Source: Ectocarpus siliculosus
Taxonomy: Eukaryota; Sar; Phaeophyceae; Ectocarpales; Ectocarpaceae
Length of the DNA stretch: 64,000 bases
Assembly: GCA_000310025.1 (NCBI GenBank)
Contig: FN647962.1
Location: forward strand, 31,262-95,261
Direction of reading: 5' to 3'
Program-made: the position numbers and the translations under genes
In this document: positions 60,201 to 64,000 of the stretch, in pieces
Layout: each line of letters opens with the position of its first letter
Position numbering within the stretch: position 1 is the first letter of the stretch
Notes under the pieces: generated by a model
The model's database searches: none
What the model was told of the DNA's origin: nothing
Seen by the model: the letters and a program-made list of their open reading frames with translations, nothing else

Positions 60201-63200
60201 GCTCTGCCCCCCGCTGAGGAATCGTCGAAGCCAGAGTCTGTCGGCGAGGAGACGGTGGCGGCCGCGGTCACGCAGGTGCACGTGCAGGACACACCGGTCC
60301 CTCAGCAGGTTCGTTTGTGAATATGTAGTCATGCATGCCACTGCTGCACGTGCTTGCTTGCTCTCATTGCGGGCAAGGAGAATGGGTGGCCGCCGTAGTT
60401 GTGTGTGCTTTGTTTTGTGCCGGTGAGGTGCTGCACGCCAGCTAAATGGTTTATTGTACGCCCTACGCGTTGGTGAGGGGTGAGGTGTTTGTTCGTGAGT
60501 GTCAGTGCCATGTATCGGTTTGTTCTGCTTTGTTGTCTAGGCGACTTCCGACTGACTTGCTGTGTGGATATATGTAGGGGCGGGTGGTGTTGAGCTTCAG
60601 CTGCGGAAAGTGCGACCTGTGCCATGCGCAGACTCGCCAAGTCTTCATCGGCGATGAGCATGAAACTTGTTCATGAGCACACCGCTGTTCCCCGTTCTTG
60701 TAATCCATGAAATATGGCCCCTAGTTACATGTGTCACGTAGATGAACATCGAGCGTTTCCAGGACCCAGCAGGATGTTCACCCCTGCTTGACCGGCTCAA
60801 TGGCACCATTATCTTCGTGTTTATTTAGTACATGGGGGTGGTGACTCTGCATGACCTGACGATCACAACGATGATACTGCAGGCCCGTGGGTCGGCCGCA
60901 AGACGTAGATGCGTCCAACGAGAAAGAATGGCTCTGCCTACGTGCTTGCTTGACCCACAGCCGTTGAAGGGAAGGGACGTGGACGAAAATCTGGTCGCTC
61001 TCCAAGAACATCAATAAAAAAAACGGTTGAGTCACGCTGACGTTGTGGCGTGTACTTACCTCCCTCCGTTTGTGTCCATCCACCTCTTCTCTCCCCTCGG
61101 CAGACTACCGCTTCCCCTGTGGCAACGGCGGCTGTGCCCGAATCTTCCCCGCCTGCGATGGCGGCGGGCGCCGCTCCCCCGTCCGAGTCTCAGGTTGCGG
61201 CTTCCACTGACGCTGACGCTGACGCCGGCGCCGCCACCGCTGCGACTGCCGCTGCGACCGTGACCGCGCCTGCCGCGGTGGCGGGCTTGGACAACGGCTC
61301 GGCTGATAAGACTCCAGCGGCAAAGGTGAATATTCGTGGCTTGCTGGTTGGTCTCTGTTTCGGAGATGGAGGTGTTGGTTGTGTTGGTGTACTAGTGTAC
61401 TCCTCTTTCCCGTGCGGCGATCCGCAGTCTTCAATATGTGTGTGTTAGCGATGGCTTGTTGCCTGTGCGTTCCCCGTTGTGTGGAGGTTCGGACGTGTTG
61501 CGCTGGCTCCGGCTCATTCGTGTCCTGCCTAGGCAGCGTGTGTAGCACTTGTAGCGCCTGTTAACGCCACTCCGCGCTTGCATCGTGTACGTGAACGGGG
61601 GGCGTTACTATGTCTGCCCTTATGTGAACCCTGAGTGTCGACCTTCCGCACCCCGCCCTCCCCTCCCCCCCCCACCTGCACCTGTCAAGGTGCCCCCCTC
61701 CCCGGTCGGCGCCAGCACCCCCGCGGAGTCCACCGAGACGGCGGCGGCGGAGGCGGCCCCTCCTGCCTCTCCACTGCCGCCCGCGGCACCGGCTGCGCCC
61801 CCGGCCCCCATGACCTACGCGTCTCTCGCCAAGTCTTGGGCCACGGTGGCGGCGGACAGCGGCAGCGGGGTGGGGGCGGCTGCGGCGGTGGGCGCCCCGG
61901 CTTCTGCCGCGTCGCCCAGCGGCAACGGTAACGGGATTGCCACGAGTAACGGCGGGTGGGGTGCTCCGGATCCGGCGGCGGCGGCGGCGGGGGCGGTAGC
62001 GGGCGGGGCGGTTTTGACGATCGAGCAGCCCGTCGGTCAGCCCGGGCCCGGCGTTGTGCAGCACGGCTCTCGGCCGTCCTCTGCGACCGGCAAGGTCAGT
62101 TGGTCGTGCCGTGCCTGTGCTGCTGATGCTGTGTCGCATGTTGTGCCTATGCGGTTTATCGAGCTATTGAGTACGATTTGCTCCCGCTTGTGTGTAGTAC
62201 CTTGCGCTGCACTGGCTGTCGCGTAACGTGGCGTTTCCGCGGGAAGAGAGGAAAGTGGTTGAGCTTGGCAAATGCACCGTCAGGACCGGGACTATTGACG
62301 TGGATTGACCTGAGCGCCACGCTCTCGGGGAAGGGGAGCGGTAGGGATTTGGGCAAGCGGTTTGATGGTTCTCCGGGCGTGGTTTTTCGTTTTTGGTGCA
62401 CGCCGATGGGTCTGCTGTGCTGCGGGCCGTGTATATGTGCTGGCACTTGTGGTCTGGCACTTGTGGTGCACCCAGGGGTGCATCGCAGTTAGTTAAGACC
62501 AAAGTAGCTACTTAACCGATCTACGAGCATTTACCTGAAGTTTCATTTCCGCTCTTTACGCCATCGTCTTGACTGCTCAAATGCCGCGTCCCTACCTCAC
62601 ACTTGCAGCAGCCAGCCAGGCATCCTGACTGGTCACCTTCCCGTACCTTTGGTCTTGTACCTGCGTTTGCTCGTTAATCGAATGCATGCTTTTTGCTCAA
62701 CGACTTGTGATGTTTACCGATGAATGATGAAATGGTATTCTGGGGCACCCTGCTATGCTGTTTGCCAGGGCCAGAAGGGACCTGGAGCGTACATCCCCCA
62801 CCACGCCTCCCCCGCGGTGGCCGCATCTGCCGCCGCTGCCCGTGAGGCCGCTGCCGCCGGCAACGGGGAGATCATGCCTGCCACGTCGCTCTTCGTGCGC
62901 AAGGTAAATGATGAAGAGAGGGAGGGAGGGGGTGTGACGCAAAAGAAGGGAGGTTAACGTCGTGTGAGTGATGTTGTAGGGTACGGCCACCCGACAAGAT
63001 GCGATTCAAACCGCTGTGGGCCAGGTTGTGAAGCAGCACGGTGCGTTTGATGGCTTGGGTGGCGTGCTTGATGTTGCGTAGCACTAAATCAGCAGCAACG
63101 CTAGCTAATATTCTCTTGACCGTCTGTGCGACAACCTAAAGCACGTCACTTTTAAGTTGTAGGATTTGTACGAGCTGACGACTTGTGTGTCTGTTGTGTC

Positions 63201-63517
63201 TACCTTGTCTCGCGATGATGACGCACACAAGTGACCCTGACACGTTTCAATTATTGGCGTCGTATCACCTCTCATGGACGTCCGATAGCAAGGGCATCCA
63301 TGCTTTGAACAACATCTCATGAGTCTAACCCTATGATTGTGTGGCTGGTTGATTGTTATTGGGGGATGCGCTTTTAGGTGGACATGACGATCGACAGGGA
63401 CGAAATGATCGCTCACTTCTCGGCTTACGGCGAGGTGACGGGCATCAGCATGAACCCTACCCGCGGATACGCCTTCATCGACTATCGAACCAACGAATGC
63501 GTGCAGATCGCGCTCAG
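57251..63517 (+). CDS. G3BP-like NTF2/RRM protein (3' end outside window)
   Basis: G3BP family (Ras-GAP SH3-binding proteins): RNA-binding scaffold of stress granules, cytoplasmic. Exons: 57251-57310, 58514-58609, 58981-59092, 59563-59732, 60153-60308, 61104-61325, 61690-62094, 62769-62903, 63378-63517. All are in phase, giving 498 residues so far. The NTF2-like domain spans about residues 10-145: VVGSHFVKQ, YYGEVLSKKPVELHRFY, and FVRNDIFRFLDVLPEVVQ at its end. An acidic then Ala/Pro-rich linker of about 300 residues follows; it contains MTYASLAKSWATV, resembling the conserved TYAS motif of plant and animal G3BPs. The RRM starts with RNP2-like SLFVRK and has RNP1-like RGYAFIDY. The last exon ends with 2 nt carried over, so at least one more exon lies beyond 63518. 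The first exon encodes only 20 residues. Exon 7 could start slightly upstream of 61690 in the C-rich tract. Confidence 0.9.
58179..58276 (+). other. Candidate alternative exon in G3BP intron 1
   Basis: A 98-nt segment is bounded by a strong acceptor (T-rich tract, then TTTTTCAG) and a donor-like CAG|GTGCTG. 98 is not a multiple of 3, so inclusion between exons 1 and 2 would shift the frame. Without it, exons 1 and 2 join perfectly (FVKQ to YYGE), so it is not constitutive. Confidence 0.3.
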
Positions 63518-64000
63518 GTATGGTCCTTACACGCACTCCAATGCGCGCAATTAACGAGCCTGCTCTTCTCATGTTCTGCTTGTTTTTGTTGGCGTGAGTG
63601 CTGCCACGGTTCCGTCAGCATGCCACGACATCCATGTACCCTGTTCCACGTGCATGTTCCGAGCTCCTAGAGAGATCTAACACGTGCCGTTGCTCTGTCT
63701 ATAGAGAGGAGAGGGTTTTGATACTTGCATACATCCGTCTCTTTCGGGTGCGTCGCATGTAGAAGCTTAGTCCGCGGCTGTGTATCCTGCGTGCTGCATG
63801 GCTTTCACCTTGCCGTGGTTTTGGTCCTTTCTCCTTTTTCGTCTGTAGTCTTGTGCCTCCCCCCCCCCCCCCCCCCCCCAAAAACCGCTGCCCCTGAACC
63901 TCCCAAGGGGTGGTGTTTTTTTGTTAAAACCCCCAAGAACACCACCTCCACCCCCAACCACTAATTTTTTAGGAACCCCCCCCCCCCCTGGGCCCACCCC
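63518..64000. other. G3BP intron and low-quality right edge
   Basis: Intron sequence follows the GTATGG donor at 63518. From about 63859 the sequence degenerates into C-runs and A/T homopolymers like those beside the 20645 gap, which suggests a contig end. Confidence 0.6.

Overview
The window is nuclear DNA of a flagellate-bearing, intron-rich eukaryote. The best fit is a brown alga (stramenopile, Ectocarpus-like). That attribution is an inference from gene style: many short exons in 0.3-2 kb introns, Ser/Ala/Pro-rich linkers, an axonemal gene, an organelle-type PPR gene and long CT/GA tracts. There are no bacterial operons, rRNA genes, convincing tRNAs or CRISPR arrays. Two runs of N (20645-20744 and 39765-39912) and homopolymer junk near 20745-20950 and at the right end mark assembly weak points. 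All gene models were built by hand from reading frame, splice sites and intron-phase agreement.

Layout, left to right. 0-6.3 kb holds exon-like pieces on the minus strand, including a Ser/Pro-rich acidic exon, belonging to one or two unrecognised genes. 8.4-13.7 kb is a complete minus-strand pentatricopeptide-repeat (PPR) gene of 8 exons and 724 codons, with a TA-flanked inverted-repeat element ending a few bases upstream of its start codon. 13.9-18.2 kb is repeat-rich with no convincing gene. 18.2-29.6 kb on the minus strand encodes a fimbrin-type tandem calponin-homology (CH1-CH2) module followed by an IQ-motif, Arg/Ala-rich tail; the gap interrupts its 3' part. 30.1-39.4 kb on the plus strand is CFAP45 (CCDC19/NESG1), a protein of the lumen of ciliary doublet microtubules, with all 16 exons readable. 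40.4-42.5 kb is a 2-kb minisatellite of 16-bp units that is almost free of stops in all three minus-strand frames. 44.3-54.2 kb on the minus strand is a long EF-hand protein gene. 54.9-56.4 kb on the plus strand is a small unrecognised gene with a 10-nt first coding exon. 57.3 kb to beyond the right edge on the plus strand is a G3BP-like stress-granule protein (NTF2-like domain, Ala/Pro-rich linker, RRM).

How the genes relate. The CH-IQ gene and CFAP45 are transcribed divergently from a 519-bp interval. With the EF-hand gene further right, the central 36 kb is rich in calcium/calmodulin-linked and cytoskeletal or axonemal proteins. The PPR and G3BP genes are RNA-binding proteins with no evident functional link to these. 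Candidate GC-AG introns occur in four genes of the window. The most distinctive items are the half-fimbrin/IQ fusion, the frame-open 16-bp array, the ~222-bp TA-flanked element family and the exon-per-repeat PPR gene.
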